Source: Mycobacterium haemophilum DSM 44634 (GTDB lineage: Bacteria > Actinomycetota > Actinomycetes > Mycobacteriales > Mycobacteriaceae). From it: a DNA stretch of 64,000 nt. Positions within the stretch are counted from its first letter, which is position 1. Every line of letters starts with the position of its first letter. The stretch lies in the NCBI RefSeq assembly GCF_000340435.2, contig NZ_CP011883.2, positions 592,607-656,606 on the forward strand. The letters run 5' to 3'. Position numbers and translations under genes: made by a program. Below, piece by piece: positions 1 through 8,846 of the stretch. Under the pieces are notes generated by a model that was not told the origin of the DNA, searched no databases, and saw only the letters and a program-made list of their open reading frames with translations.

Positions 1-158
1 GCGCCGGCGACGATGCAGAGCGAAGCGATGAGAAGGAGTGGCGCTGATGACCCGCGCCGGCGACGATGCAGAGCGAAGCGATGAGAAGGAGTGGCGCTGA
101 TGACCCGCGCCGGCGACGATGCAGAGCGAAGCGATGAGAAGGAGTGGCGCAGATGACC
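1..158 (+). repeat. Three tandem 53-bp MIRU units upstream of regX3
   Basis: Units start at 1, 54 and 107, with an exact 53-bp period. The first two look identical and the third differs only at its 3' end, where it runs into regX3. The senX3-regX3 spacer is the classic MIRU site in M. tuberculosis, so senX3 probably lies just before the window. The GGAG inside the last unit (140-143) is the ribosome binding site of regX3. The first unit may be cut by the window edge. Confidence 0.93.
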
Positions 159-836
159 AGTGTGCTGATTGTGGAGGACGAGGAATCGCTGGCCGATCCG
201 CTGGCGTTTCTCCTCCGCAAGGAAGGCTTTGAGCCCACGGTAGTGACCGATGGGCCTGCGGCGCTCGCGGAGTTTGATCGCGCCGGGGCCGACATCGTGC
301 TGCTGGACTTGATGTTGCCGGGGATGTCAGGCACTGACGTGTGCAAGCAGCTGCGTGCCCGTTCCAGCGTGCCGGTGATCATGGTGACCGCCCGAGACAG
401 TGAGATCGACAAGGTGGTCGGCCTCGAGCTGGGCGCCGACGACTACGTGACGAAGCCCTATTCGGCGCGTGAGTTGATCGCTAGGATCCGGGCGGTGCTG
501 CGGCGTGGTGGCGACGACGACTCCGAAATCAGCGATGGCGTGCTGGAGTCCGGGCCGGTCCGGATGGATGTTGAGCGGCATGTGGTCTCGGTGAACGGCG
601 ATACCATCACGCTGCCGCTCAAAGAATTCGATCTGCTGGAGTACTTGATGCGCAACAGCGGGCGGGTGCTTACCCGCGGGCAGCTGATCGACCGGGTCTG
701 GGGTGCGGACTACGTTGGCGATACCAAGACCCTCGATGTCCACGTCAAGCGGCTGCGCTCCAAGATCGAAGCCGATCCCGCGAACCCGGTGCACCTGGTG
801 ACGGTGCGGGGGCTGGGCTACAAACTGGAGGGCTAG
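153..836 (+). CDS. regX3: Two-component response regulator RegX3
   Basis: OmpR/PhoB-type response regulator of 227 residues, partner of the sensor kinase SenX3, controlling phosphate-limitation genes. The receiver domain spans about residues 1-115, with the acidic pair in VEDEE near the N terminus, the phosphorylatable Asp52 in LLDLMLPG, and the conserved Lys in VTKPYS. A winged-helix DNA-binding domain follows and ends in VRGLGYKLEG. ATG at 153 matches the known protein start (MTSVLIVEDE) and sits 9 nt after a GGAG provided by a MIRU unit. A GTG at 144 is also in frame but would lie too close to the GGAG. Sequence is near-identical to the M. tuberculosis protein as I recall it. Confidence 0.98.
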   Translation: MTSVLIVEDEESLADPLAFLLRKEGFEPTVVTDGPAALAEFDRAGADIVLLDLMLPGMSGTDVCKQLRARSSVPVIMVTARDSEIDKVVGLELGADDYVTKPYSARELIARIRAVLRRGGDDDSEISDGVLESGPVRMDVERHVVSVNGDTITLPLKEFDLLEYLMRNSGRVLTRGQLIDRVWGADYVGDTKTLDVHVKRLRSKIEADPANPVHLVTVRGLGYKLEG

Positions 837-1011
837 CTCGACGTATCTGCCGGCAGCGGGCTGGTGGTATCGAAAACGCTCCGGGCATTTGTCGCTGTCC
901 ACTGGTCGCGGCAACGAGTGTGCGTTGAGGGCGTCGAGCGTGTACTGGGGGCGAAAAATTCGCCCCGATCCCGCCCAGGCCGCACGCTGGACGCCCAGGA
1001 TGCACTCTCGA

Positions 1012-2865
1012 TCAGTGCGCGCCGACCACCTCGTCGGCGACGGCCAGCGCCAGCGCCATGATCGATAGCTGCGGGTTCACCTCCGGGCAGCTGGGCAGGA
1101 TCGACGCGTCGGCAACCCACACACCTTCGATGCCGCGCAGCCGGCCTCGCGCGTCGACCGGGCAGAGCCGCTCGTCGGCACCGGCGGCCGCGGTGCCGGT
1201 GGGATGGAAGGCGGCCAGGTGCAGCCATCGGGGGTTGCATCGGCGTAGCGCTTCCTGCAGTGCGGGCAGCGACGTCACGGTCGTCGTGCCGGGCAGACCG
1301 GTGAGTACCTCGACCGCGCCGGCGGCGAAAAGTAGCCGGCCGATCGCCTCCATCGCGACGAGCAGCTTGGTGATGTCGGCCTGGGCGAGGTGGTAACGGA
1401 CCATCGTCTCGCTGCGCACCGACAGAACCGAGCCAACGCCGCGATCGGCCACCATCGCGCCAAACGTCGCGACGTGCGGCGCCCGATCCAGCCAGCCGAG
1501 CAGTTCGGCGCCGTAGCCGGGGAAGACCATTGACCCCATGCCCGGCGGGGTAGCGGTGGCTTCTATCAACACGCCAGCTGATTCGTGAAACTCGTGGACG
1601 GCGGCGCTTTGCAGGACGCCGCGCCACGCGACAACCTCTTCGTCGAAGCGCCCGGCCAGCATGGTCGCCGGATGCAGCGCGAGGTTTCGGCCGAGCCGCG
1701 GGTGGCCGCCAAGACCGCTGCGCCGCAACAGCACCGGTGTTTCGGTGGCGCCCGCGGCGATGATGACGGTTTCCGCTAGCACATCGAGCGCGGTGCCGTC
1801 GGGTCGGCGGGCTCGTACTCCGCGGGCGCGTCCGTGTTGGTGCAGCACCCGGTCGACGCGCGCCTGCGAGATGATCCGCGCGCCGGCCGCACACGCCTGG
1901 GGTAATGCGTTGAGGTGTACACCGAACTTGGCGTTGCGGGGGCACCCGATTGCGCATTGGCAGCTGCCTGCACAGCCGGGTGCGTTGCGCGGTATGGGCA
2001 TCGCTTGCCAGCCCACCGATTCGGCGGCGTCGAGCAGCAGGCGTCCGTTGCGGCCCATGATCTCGAGCGGCACCGGCGCCACCTGCAGCGTGTGCTCAAC
2101 GTCGTCGAGGTGCTCGGTCAGCCGCTCCGGATCGGCCAGGCCGAGACCGAATTCGTCGCGCCAGCGTCGTTGCACAGCCAGCGGCGGCCGGAAGCAGGTG
2201 CCGGAGTTCACGACGGTAGTGCCACCGACCGCGCGGCCGATCGGCAGCACCAACGACGGTCGTCCCAGCGCGATGGTGGCTCCGGCGCCGCGGTACAAGC
2301 CGGCATAGCGGTCAATCGGGTGGCTGGTACGGAACTCGTCGACCGTCCAGCGACGACCCTCTTCGAGCACGACGGTTCCGAAGCCGGCTCGCGCCAAGGT
2401 GCGAGCCACCATGGCGCCGCCGGCGCCGGACCCGACGATCACCGCGTCGGCGGTAATAACGGAAGCGCTGTCGGTTGACTGGGTGACGGTCAAGGCGGCG
2501 TCGGGGCGAGCCGGGTCATGCTCGTGGGCGCGAGCGAACAATTCCGGTGCGTAGCTGTCGGCGCCGTTGGCCAGCAACACGATCACCTTTATCGCCTCGA
2601 TGGCCGCATTGGCATCTGGGCTCAGCGCGGCGACCCGCCGCAGCACCTGCTCCCGCTGGCCGGGGTCAAGCCGCGACAGCGGCCGGCCGGTGGTCAGGTA
2701 GCTCGCCGCGGTCATTGATGCCAAGCCGGCCCGCACGGCCAGCCGCGATGCCGTCGGCAGCCGGGTGAGGTAGCGGTCGACGCGTTCGACCAGCTGGTCA
2801 GATGTTGGGCCGCCGCACTCCTCGGGGAGCAGCGCGGCGCCGAACGAGGCGGCGAGACGGCTCAT
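1012..2865 (-). CDS. GMC-family FAD-dependent oxidoreductase (Rv0492c-like)
   Basis: Protein of about 617 residues. A Rossmann FAD-binding motif (VGSGAGGAMVA, near residue 135) follows an N-terminal helical stretch seen in mycobacterial GMC oxidoreductases. The C-terminal GMC domain contains HPTGTAAAG and VNPQLSIMALALAVADE. A Cys cluster (GCAGSCQCAIGC) lies mid-protein. It probably oxidises an alcohol or sterol-like substrate, but the substrate cannot be read from sequence. Start ATG at 2865 is chosen because it overlaps the stop of the upstream gene (ATGA). The open frame extends to 3030, but that extension overlaps the neighbour and looks non-coding. Last gene of a three-gene operon divergent from the FadR-type regulator. 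Confidence 0.92.
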   Translation of the reverse strand: MSRLAASFGAALLPEECGGPTSDQLVERVDRYLTRLPTASRLAVRAGLASMTAASYLTTGRPLSRLDPGQREQVLRRVAALSPDANAAIEAIKVIVLLANGADSYAPELFARAHEHDPARPDAALTVTQSTDSASVITADAVIVGSGAGGAMVARTLARAGFGTVVLEEGRRWTVDEFRTSHPIDRYAGLYRGAGATIALGRPSLVLPIGRAVGGTTVVNSGTCFRPPLAVQRRWRDEFGLGLADPERLTEHLDDVEHTLQVAPVPLEIMGRNGRLLLDAAESVGWQAMPIPRNAPGCAGSCQCAIGCPRNAKFGVHLNALPQACAAGARIISQARVDRVLHQHGRARGVRARRPDGTALDVLAETVIIAAGATETPVLLRRSGLGGHPRLGRNLALHPATMLAGRFDEEVVAWRGVLQSAAVHEFHESAGVLIEATATPPGMGSMVFPGYGAELLGWLDRAPHVATFGAMVADRGVGSVLSVRSETMVRYHLAQADITKLLVAMEAIGRLLFAAGAVEVLTGLPGTTTVTSLPALQEALRRCNPRWLHLAAFHPTGTAAAGADERLCPVDARGRLRGIEGVWVADASILPSCPEVNPQLSIMALALAVADEVVGAH

Positions 2866-3191
2866 ATCATGCGCCCGAGCCGCCGTCCCAGCTTGATGAA
2901 GAACGGGTAGGTCGCGAAGATGCCCCCGGCCGCTGCGTGCAGCGGCCATCCCGCTTCGTCTGTTTTGACGTCGAAAACCCCGCTGTTCCACATGAAGTCG
3001 CGGCCATTGTGGGCGCGGAAAGGACGCCACAGCACGCCGAGACCGGGCACGTTGTGGTAGAGCCCGAACGAGCCGCCGAAGAAGATGCCCAGGGTTGCGG
3101 CTTCCGCCACATCGCGACGGTTGGCGGGCAGGCCGCGCTCGATCAGTATTCCTGCGGCAATCAGCAGCGGCGGGTCGAGGAGAAAGCTCAC
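2862..3191 (-). CDS. Small conserved membrane-associated protein (Rv0492A-like)
   Basis: 109-residue protein in the middle of the operon. GTG start at 3191 overlaps the stop of the upstream gene (GTGA), and its own stop overlaps the ATG of the GMC oxidoreductase. Hydrophobic stretches (LLDPPLLIAAGILIERGL; ATLGIFFGGSFGLYHNV) suggest membrane association. The C terminus is basic (KLGRRLGRMI). The function is unknown. Tight coupling on both sides suggests it works with the oxidoreductase, possibly as a membrane anchor or subunit. Confidence 0.82.
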   Translation of the reverse strand: MSFLLDPPLLIAAGILIERGLPANRRDVAEAATLGIFFGGSFGLYHNVPGLGVLWRPFRAHNGRDFMWNSGVFDVKTDEAGWPLHAAAGGIFATYPFFIKLGRRLGRMI

Positions 3192-4147
3192 GGCGGGATC
3201 CTTTCGTTGATATCGGGTGCTTCGACGCCGCGCAGCCCGACTTCGGTATGCCCGGTGCCCAGCACCGACCAGTGCCGGTCGCCGACCTCGATGTGGATGT
3301 CGGCCTGCTCGGTGTTGGTGCACACCGCGACGGCCCCGTCCGGATCGGTATATCTCAGGCTCACGCACCGGTCGGCGGGCTGGTCGACACGGATGAGCAC
3401 GTCGCGGGCGCCGATGCGTCCCTCCAGCTGCCAGTGCTGCAGGCCGAGTGTTGTCCGCATCCGCAGCGACGGCAGGATTCTTCCGGGGGCTGCGGGCCAG
3501 TCTTTTCCGTCAATACGGAAGCGAACGAACGCCATTGGAGCAAGCCGGCGCAGTCCCGGCTTGTGTGACACCGCGGTGACAGCCTCTACGACATTGCCGC
3601 CCCCGAGGTCGGCATGGATCCATCCCCAGCGTTGTGCATTGCCATGCCCGTAGATGTGGGCGATGCCACCGCGCCATCCGTCGACGCAGTGGGTGGTGTC
3701 GTCGACTGTCAGCGAACCGGTGAAGTCGGCGGTGGGCGCGATGACCACCTGAGCGCCTGGCAGTAACTCGCGCTCCCATGCCAGGCGCGGAAATGTCCAC
3801 AGCGGCGCACTGGTGTCCTTCCAGGAAAGATCCCATCCGAGTGATCGCGCGCGTCCGGTCAACACATCCTGCGCCGCTCGTACACCCGCCGCGTCGAACC
3901 ACGCCATGCCGGTTGCGGGTTGGATGGTTTCGGGGCCGAAACGCTCGGTGCGCGGTGGGCCGTCGGCTGGAAACCAAGTCGCCCAGCCGTGTGCGTATGG
4001 AGCGCCGGACGTTGGCGCCACCGTCTCGCAATGCACCCACAGGCCAGCTCGCGTCAGCGGATCCGACAGCGTGGCATACCAGACTTCTAGGCGCCCCGCG
4101 GCGCCCCGCCAGCGCGGGGTCACCGCCGATCGCATTTCGTCGTCCAC
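3188..4147 (-). CDS. Conserved hypothetical protein (Rv0493c-like)
   Basis: About 319 residues, first gene of the operon with the small protein and the GMC oxidoreductase. I recognise the Rv0493c family by position and sequence but know no enzymatic role. It is Trp-rich and looks like a beta-rich, attractant/lipocalin-like fold (GWATWFPADG, WIHADLGGGN), which is an inference only. GTG at 4147 is selected because GGAGG lies 8 nt upstream. The open frame continues to an ATG at 4195, but that would run into the control region of the divergent regulator. Confidence 0.85.
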   Translation of the reverse strand: MDDEMRSAVTPRWRGAAGRLEVWYATLSDPLTRAGLWVHCETVAPTSGAPYAHGWATWFPADGPPRTERFGPETIQPATGMAWFDAAGVRAAQDVLTGRARSLGWDLSWKDTSAPLWTFPRLAWERELLPGAQVVIAPTADFTGSLTVDDTTHCVDGWRGGIAHIYGHGNAQRWGWIHADLGGGNVVEAVTAVSHKPGLRRLAPMAFVRFRIDGKDWPAAPGRILPSLRMRTTLGLQHWQLEGRIGARDVLIRVDQPADRCVSLRYTDPDGAVAVCTNTEQADIHIEVGDRHWSVLGTGHTEVGLRGVEAPDINERIPP

Positions 4148-4198
4148 TGCTATTACCTCCGGTCGGGTGGCCGCCCCCGTTGATGGTCCATCCACTAT

Positions 4199-4213
4199 AT
4201 TGGTTGAGCCAAT
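4199..4213. promoter_or_regulatory. Palindrome over the start of the FadR-type gene, probable autoregulatory operator
   Basis: ATTGGTTGAGCCAAT is a perfect 5-bp inverted repeat around TTGAG. It lies in the 64-bp divergent spacer and covers the ATG of the regulator at 4212. FadR-subfamily GntR proteins bind short palindromes of this type, so self-repression and control of the divergent operon are likely. This is inference from position and symmetry. Confidence 0.6.
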
Positions 4214-4952
4214 GAACCAGTCAAGCGTTATTCAGCCGCCTGATCGCCAGCGGGTGGACGAGCAGATCGCTGCGTCGATCGCCGACGCCATCCTCGACGG
4301 CGCCTTCCCGCCGGGCTCGACCCTGCCGCCCGAGCGGGAGTTGGCTGAGCAGCTCGGTGTTAACCGCACGTCGTTGCGGCAGGGTCTGGCCCGGCTGCAG
4401 CAGATGGGTCTTATTGAGGCCCGGCATGGGAGCGGCAACGTGGTATGCGATCCCACGGCCCTCACCCATCCCGCGGTCGTCGAGGCGCTGGTGCGGAAAC
4501 TAGGTCCCGAGTTCCTGATCGAGCTGTTTGAGATCCGGGCGGCTTTAGGTCCTCTGATCGGCCGGCTGGCGGCCGACCGGAGCACGCCCGATGATGCCGA
4601 GGCAGTGCGCGCCGCGCTGGCCGGGGTGTGTGAGGCCAAGACAGCCCCAGCGCGTCAGGCAGCCGACCTCGCCTACTTCCGTGTGCTCATCCACAGCACC
4701 GGCAACCGTGCGTTGGGGTTGTTGTATCGCTGGGTCGAGCACGCCTTCGGCGGCCGTGAGCATGAGCTCACCGGTGCCTACGCCGACCCCGACCCGGTGG
4801 TCGCTGACTTGCGGGCCATCACCGAGGCTGTGCTGGCGCACGACGCGGCGGGGGCCGCCGCGTCGGTCGAGGCATACCTGCAGGCCAGCGCGCTGCGTAT
4901 GGTCACGTCGTACCGAGAAGGCGGCACGCCCGGTCCAGGATTCGGTGGGTAG
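4212..4952 (+). CDS. GntR/FadR-family transcriptional regulator (Rv0494-like)
   Basis: 246-residue regulator. The N-terminal winged helix shows the GntR signature: PPGSTLPPERELAEQLGVNR, then RQGLARLQQMGLIEARHGSG (about residues 30-85). The C-terminal all-helical FCD ligand-binding domain (about 100-240) includes LIELFEIRAALGPLIGRLA. FCD domains bind small acids or acyl-CoAs. It is divergently transcribed from the GMC oxidoreductase operon, which is probably its target along with itself. ATG at 4212 lies inside a palindrome. The M. tuberculosis annotation starts slightly upstream, but no in-frame start codon is available there here. Confidence 0.94.
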   Translation: MNQSSVIQPPDRQRVDEQIAASIADAILDGAFPPGSTLPPERELAEQLGVNRTSLRQGLARLQQMGLIEARHGSGNVVCDPTALTHPAVVEALVRKLGPEFLIELFEIRAALGPLIGRLAADRSTPDDAEAVRAALAGVCEAKTAPARQAADLAYFRVLIHSTGNRALGLLYRWVEHAFGGREHELTGAYADPDPVVADLRAITEAVLAHDAAGAAASVEAYLQASALRMVTSYREGGTPGPGFGG

Positions 4953-4958
4953 CCGGCG

Positions 4959-5753
4959 TTACTTGGCCGCCCGCGTCGCCGGGTGCACTGCGATGAGCCC
5001 TAATCTGTTGCGGCGCTTACACATTGCCGCCAGCTCGGCGTAGGCCTTCGCGCCAAGCAGTTCGGTGAGTTCGTCGGCCAGGCTTTCCCACACCTGCTTA
5101 CTGCCGACATGGCTGGCCGGATCGCCGGTGCAATACCAATGCAAATCCGCGCCACCGGAGCCCCAGCCGCGGCGGTCATATTCAGTGACCGTGGTTTTGA
5201 GAATTTCGGTGCCGTCGGGCCTGGTTACCCACTCCTGGCTGCGTCGGATCGGCAGTTGCCAACAGACATCGGGCTTCATCGTCAGCGGCGGCACGCCCAG
5301 CTTGAGAGCTTTGCTATGCAGCGCGCAGCCAGCGCCGGCAGGGAACCCGGGTCGGTTGAGGAAGATGCATGCGTCCTTGTGTTTTCGGGTCCGGAATTGG
5401 GATTGGCCATCATGCTCGTCGAGTTCCAAGTAACCCTTGCGGCCCAGGCCTTTTTCGCGGAATTGCCAGTCGTCGTGGCTGAGTTTTTTTACCGCGTCGT
5501 CCAATCGAGCGCGGTCGTCGTCGTCCGACAGGAATGCACCGTGCGAGCAGCAGCCGTCATCTGGCCGACCGGCCACGGTGCCCCGGCACGCAGGTGTGCC
5601 GAACACACACGTCCAGCGCGACAGCAGCCAGGTGAGGTCGGCCGCGATTAGGTGCTCGGAATTGTCCGGGTCGTAGAACTCCACCCACTCACGGGCGAAA
5701 TCCAATTCGACCTCTTCCCCCGGATGCACCGGTTCCAGGCGCGAGTTTGCCAC
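4959..5753 (-). CDS. Conserved cysteine-rich protein (Rv0495c-like)
   Basis: 264-residue protein from a GTG at 5753. A cysteine cluster sits near residues 48-70 (CVFGTPAC, then CCSHGAF), with more Cys further on (KDACIFLNRPGFPAGAGCAL and PDVCWQLP). The spacing resembles metal or iron-sulphur binding proteins of the DUF3109/YkgJ type, but the cofactor is inferred. M. tuberculosis annotation has a longer N terminus, so an upstream start is possible. Convergent with the FadR-type regulator (6 bp between stops) and divergent from ppx1. Confidence 0.85.
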   Translation of the reverse strand: MANSRLEPVHPGEEVELDFAREWVEFYDPDNSEHLIAADLTWLLSRWTCVFGTPACRGTVAGRPDDGCCSHGAFLSDDDDRARLDDAVKKLSHDDWQFREKGLGRKGYLELDEHDGQSQFRTRKHKDACIFLNRPGFPAGAGCALHSKALKLGVPPLTMKPDVCWQLPIRRSQEWVTRPDGTEILKTTVTEYDRRGWGSGGADLHWYCTGDPASHVGSKQVWESLADELTELLGAKAYAELAAMCKRRNRLGLIAVHPATRAAK

Positions 5754-5807
5754 GGACTCAACGTTAGACCACGATGCTGTACCGCCCGACCCGGCGACAT
5801 CGCGCCC

Positions 5808-5880
5808 GCATCGTCGCCCGGCGGGGTTTGTTTTGCCGGGCTCCTCAGCGGGTCGCGCAGCGCCCGCATCGTCGCCCGGC
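5808..5880 (-). repeat. Diverged MIRU-like 58-bp repeat, about 1.3 units
   Basis: GCATCGTCGCCCGGC occurs at 5808 and again at 5866, a 58-bp period, with CTCCTCAGCG between. The order of blocks (CTCCTCA, then CGC, then GCATCGTCG) follows the reverse complement of the MIRU unit, so this looks like an old MIRU derivative. It lies between the divergent Rv0495c-like gene and ppx1. Confidence 0.6.
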
Positions 5881-5894
5881 TAGGTTGGTGTTCT

Positions 5895-6914
5895 GTGCGG
5901 TTGGGCGTGCTCGATGTGGGTAGCAACACGGTCCATCTGCTCGTGGTGGATGCTCATCGCGGCGGACATCCGACACCGATGAGTTCGACGAAGGCCACGC
6001 TGCGAATGGCCGAAGCCACGGATAGCTCGGGCAAAATCACCAAGCGCGGTGCCGACAAGCTAGTTTCCACAATCGACGAGTTCGCCAAAATTGCCGTCAG
6101 CTCCGGCTGCGCTGAGCTGATGGCTTTCGCCACGTCCGCGGTCCGCGAGGCGGAAAATTCCGACGACGTGCTGTCTAGGGTGCGCAAGGAAACCGGTGTC
6201 CGGTTGCAGGTGCTACGCGGCGTCGACGAGTCGCGGCTGACCTTTCTGGCGGTGCGGCGATGGTTTGGGTGGAGCGCGGGGCGAATCATCAACCTCGACA
6301 TCGGCGGCGGCTCGTTGGAGTTGTCAAGCGGTGTCGATGAGGAGCCTGAGGTCGCGTTATCACTGCCGCTTGGCGCCGGACGGTTAACCCGTGAGTGGCT
6401 GCCAGACGATCCGCCCGGTCGGCGCCGGGTGGCGATGCTGCGTGACTGGCTGGACTCCGAGCTGTCGGATGCTAGCGCGACCGTCCTCGAAGCGGGCAGC
6501 CCCGATCTCGCGGTAGCAACATCGAAGACGTTTCGTTCGTTGGCCCGGCTCACTGGTGCGGCGCCGTCGGCCGCGGGACCACGGGCGAAGAGGACGCTGA
6601 CGGCCAACGGCCTGCGACAACTCATTGCGTTTATCTCTAGGATGACGGCGTCTGACCGTGCCGAACTAGAAGGGGTAAGTGCCGAGCGGGCGCCGCAAAT
6701 CGTGGCGGGCGCTTTGGTGGCGGAAGCAAGCATGCGAGCGCTGTCGATAGAAACGGTGGATATCTGCCCGTGGGCATTACGGGAAGGTCTCATCTTGCGC
6801 AAACTCGACAGCGAAGCTGATGGAACCGCACTAGTGCAAACCTCGGTGCGGGATGCTAGAGGCCAAGAGATTGATCGGAACGCAGCTAACCGATCGAGAG
6901 GCGACAAAGCATGA
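5895..6914 (+). CDS. ppx1: Exopolyphosphatase/GppA-family phosphatase Ppx1
   Basis: 339-residue member of the ASKHA superfamily Ppx/GppA phosphatases, which remove phosphate from polyphosphate or pppGpp. The phosphate-1 loop is visible at the N terminus (GVLDVGSNTVHLLV) and the second nucleotide loop as NLDIGGGSLELS near residue 135. GTG at 5895 is chosen because the family begins with this motif. The open frame runs upstream to 5652 without similarity. Its stop overlaps the ATG of the next gene (ATGA), so the two are co-translated. Confidence 0.93.
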   Translation: MRLGVLDVGSNTVHLLVVDAHRGGHPTPMSSTKATLRMAEATDSSGKITKRGADKLVSTIDEFAKIAVSSGCAELMAFATSAVREAENSDDVLSRVRKETGVRLQVLRGVDESRLTFLAVRRWFGWSAGRIINLDIGGGSLELSSGVDEEPEVALSLPLGAGRLTREWLPDDPPGRRRVAMLRDWLDSELSDASATVLEAGSPDLAVATSKTFRSLARLTGAAPSAAGPRAKRTLTANGLRQLIAFISRMTASDRAELEGVSAERAPQIVAGALVAEASMRALSIETVDICPWALREGLILRKLDSEADGTALVQTSVRDARGQEIDRNAANRSRGDKA

Positions 6915-7948
6915 CCGGACCACACAACGACAGCGAAAGCCCCCGCCCTCGGCCGATCTCGGTGGCCGAATTGCTGGCTAAGAATGGAACCATCGGCGCC
7001 CCCGAGGTGAGCCGGCGCCGCCGCCGCCGGCGCGGTGATAGCGACGCGGTCACCGTCGCGGAGCTGACCGGCGAGATTCCGATCATTCACGATGACCACG
7101 ACGACGAGCAGCATCTGACAGCCACCCACGCTCATCGGGCCAACGGAGGAGTCCGGGTTGTCGAGCCGGCCGCCCAATCTGAACCACCGGTCGACGACCA
7201 CGGCCACGTCCAACCCGGGTATTGGTCCGAGCCTGAGCCGCGTTGGCCCAAGTCCCCGCCGCCCACCCAACGCGGGTCGGGACCGGAGCGGAGTGCGTAC
7301 CCGCGGCCGCTGCCCCACCTCGGCGACGCCCGGCACCCGGTAGCTCCGACCGGCACCGCGCAGCCGCAATCCGATGCCGAGGGGATGAGCCCGGATCCAC
7401 TGGAGCACTTCGCCGATATCCCGGTGGACGTGCTGGACTCCGAGGTACGCGCGGCCGAATTAGCGGCGGAGGAGTCGGCGTACGTGCGCTCCCACGTGCA
7501 AGTGTCAGCGGAGGCGCTGTTCAGCGGGCAGACCCTTGCCGATGAGCTAGCTCGCCGGCGCGGCGACGAACACGCCGCAGCGAGGTCGCAGGCCGTCGGA
7601 GCAGACCTCGACGAGGAGCATCTCGACCTGCACACCGATCTTGCTGGCATAGCCTCAGCTGCCCGCGGCTGGCGGAGCAGATTCGAAGAACTGTGGCGCG
7701 GCGGCTTGATCGTGCTGCAGTCGATTCTGGCCGTCGTGTTCGGCGCTGGGCTGTTCGTTGCCTTCGACCAGCTGTGGCGTTGGAACAGCATCGTGGCGCT
7801 GATGTTATCGGTATTGGTGATCCTCGGCCTGGTGGTCGGGGTGCGGGTAGTTCGCCGAACCGAGGACATCGCCAGTACGCTGATCGCGGTTGCGGTGGGT
7901 GCGCTGATCACCCTGGGACCGTTAGCGCTGTCCTTGCAATCGGGCTAG
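6911..7948 (+). CDS. Conserved membrane protein with acidic cytoplasmic region (Rv0497-like)
   Basis: 345 residues. The first 250 are hydrophilic, with a basic block (SRRRRRRRGD, about residue 35) and Pro- and acid-rich sequence. The last 80 residues hold three membrane segments (LIVLQSILAVVFGAGLFVAF; IVALMLSVLVILGLVVGV; ALITLGPLALSL). It overlaps ppx1 by 4 bases. No enzyme motif is visible; the function is unknown. Confidence 0.88.
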   Translation: MTGPHNDSESPRPRPISVAELLAKNGTIGAPEVSRRRRRRRGDSDAVTVAELTGEIPIIHDDHDDEQHLTATHAHRANGGVRVVEPAAQSEPPVDDHGHVQPGYWSEPEPRWPKSPPPTQRGSGPERSAYPRPLPHLGDARHPVAPTGTAQPQSDAEGMSPDPLEHFADIPVDVLDSEVRAAELAAEESAYVRSHVQVSAEALFSGQTLADELARRRGDEHAAARSQAVGADLDEEHLDLHTDLAGIASAARGWRSRFEELWRGGLIVLQSILAVVFGAGLFVAFDQLWRWNSIVALMLSVLVILGLVVGVRVVRRTEDIASTLIAVAVGALITLGPLALSLQSG

Positions 7949-7975
7949 GCCCAGCTACTCGGAACCACGTCGACC

Positions 7976-8818
7976 TTGCGCCCAGCCATCAAAGTCGGTC
8001 TGTCGACGGCCTCGGTGTACCCGTTGAGGGCCGAGGCCGCATTCGAGTATGCGGTCAGGCTCGGCTACGACGGGGTCGAACTGATGGTGTGGGGCGAATC
8101 GGTCAGCCAGGACATCGATGCCGTCAAGAAGCTGTCGCGGCGCTACCGCCTGCCGGTGCTATCCGTGCATGCGCCCTGCCTGCTGATCTCGCAGCGGGTG
8201 TGGGGCGCCAACCCAGTCCCCAAACTGGAACGCAGCGTGCGAGCCGCCGAACAACTGGGCGCGCAGACCGTCGTCGTGCATCCGCCGTTCCGTTGGCAAC
8301 GGCGCTACGCCGAAGGATTCAGCGACCAGGTGGCCGCCCTGGAAGCAGCTAGCGACGTGATGATCGCCGTCGAAAATATGTTCCCGTTCCGGGCCGACCG
8401 ATTTTTCGGGGCCGACCAGTCACGGGAACGGATGCGCAAGCGTGGCGGTGGCCCGGGTCCGGCGATCTCGGCGTTCGCACCCTCTTTCGACCCGCTGGAC
8501 GGTAACCACGCGCACTACACCCTGGACCTGTCGCACACCGCGACCGCAGGCTCCGACTCACTGGCGATGGCGCAGCGGATGGGCTCGGGGCTGGTGCATC
8601 TGCACTTGTGTGACGGCAGCGGGTTGCCCGCCGACGAGCACTTGGTGCCTGGCCGTGGCACGCAACCTACCGCTGCGGTGTGCCAGCTGCTGGCCAGCGG
8701 AGACTTCGCCGGCCACGTGGTGCTCGAGGTGTCCACGTCCAGCGCGCGTTCGGCAACTGAGCGCGAAACCATGCTGGCCGAATCGTTGCAATTCGCTCGC
8801 ACGCACCTACTGCGGTGA
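7976..8818 (+). CDS. TIM-barrel sugar phosphate isomerase/AP endonuclease-2-like protein (Rv0498-like)
   Basis: 280-residue xylose isomerase-like TIM barrel. Metal-site motifs typical of the family are seen: SVHAPCLL, VVHPPFRW, AVENMFPF, YTLDLSHTA, HLHLCDGSG and VLEVSTSS at successive strand ends. The substrate is unknown. The TTG start at 7976 gives the same length and N terminus (MRPAIKVGLSTASVYPL) as the M. tuberculosis protein I recall. Follows Rv0497 after 27 bp, likely the same operon. Confidence 0.9.
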   Translation: MRPAIKVGLSTASVYPLRAEAAFEYAVRLGYDGVELMVWGESVSQDIDAVKKLSRRYRLPVLSVHAPCLLISQRVWGANPVPKLERSVRAAEQLGAQTVVVHPPFRWQRRYAEGFSDQVAALEAASDVMIAVENMFPFRADRFFGADQSRERMRKRGGGPGPAISAFAPSFDPLDGNHAHYTLDLSHTATAGSDSLAMAQRMGSGLVHLHLCDGSGLPADEHLVPGRGTQPTAAVCQLLASGDFAGHVVLEVSTSSARSATERETMLAESLQFARTHLLR

Positions 8819-8846
8819 TTGTCGCCGAGACCTGCAGAGGACTGCC

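Noticed and set aside
1012..3030. Extension of the GMC oxidoreductase to 672 residues
   Set aside because: The extra N terminus overlaps the upstream coupled gene and is low-complexity. ATG 2865 has the ATGA overlap.
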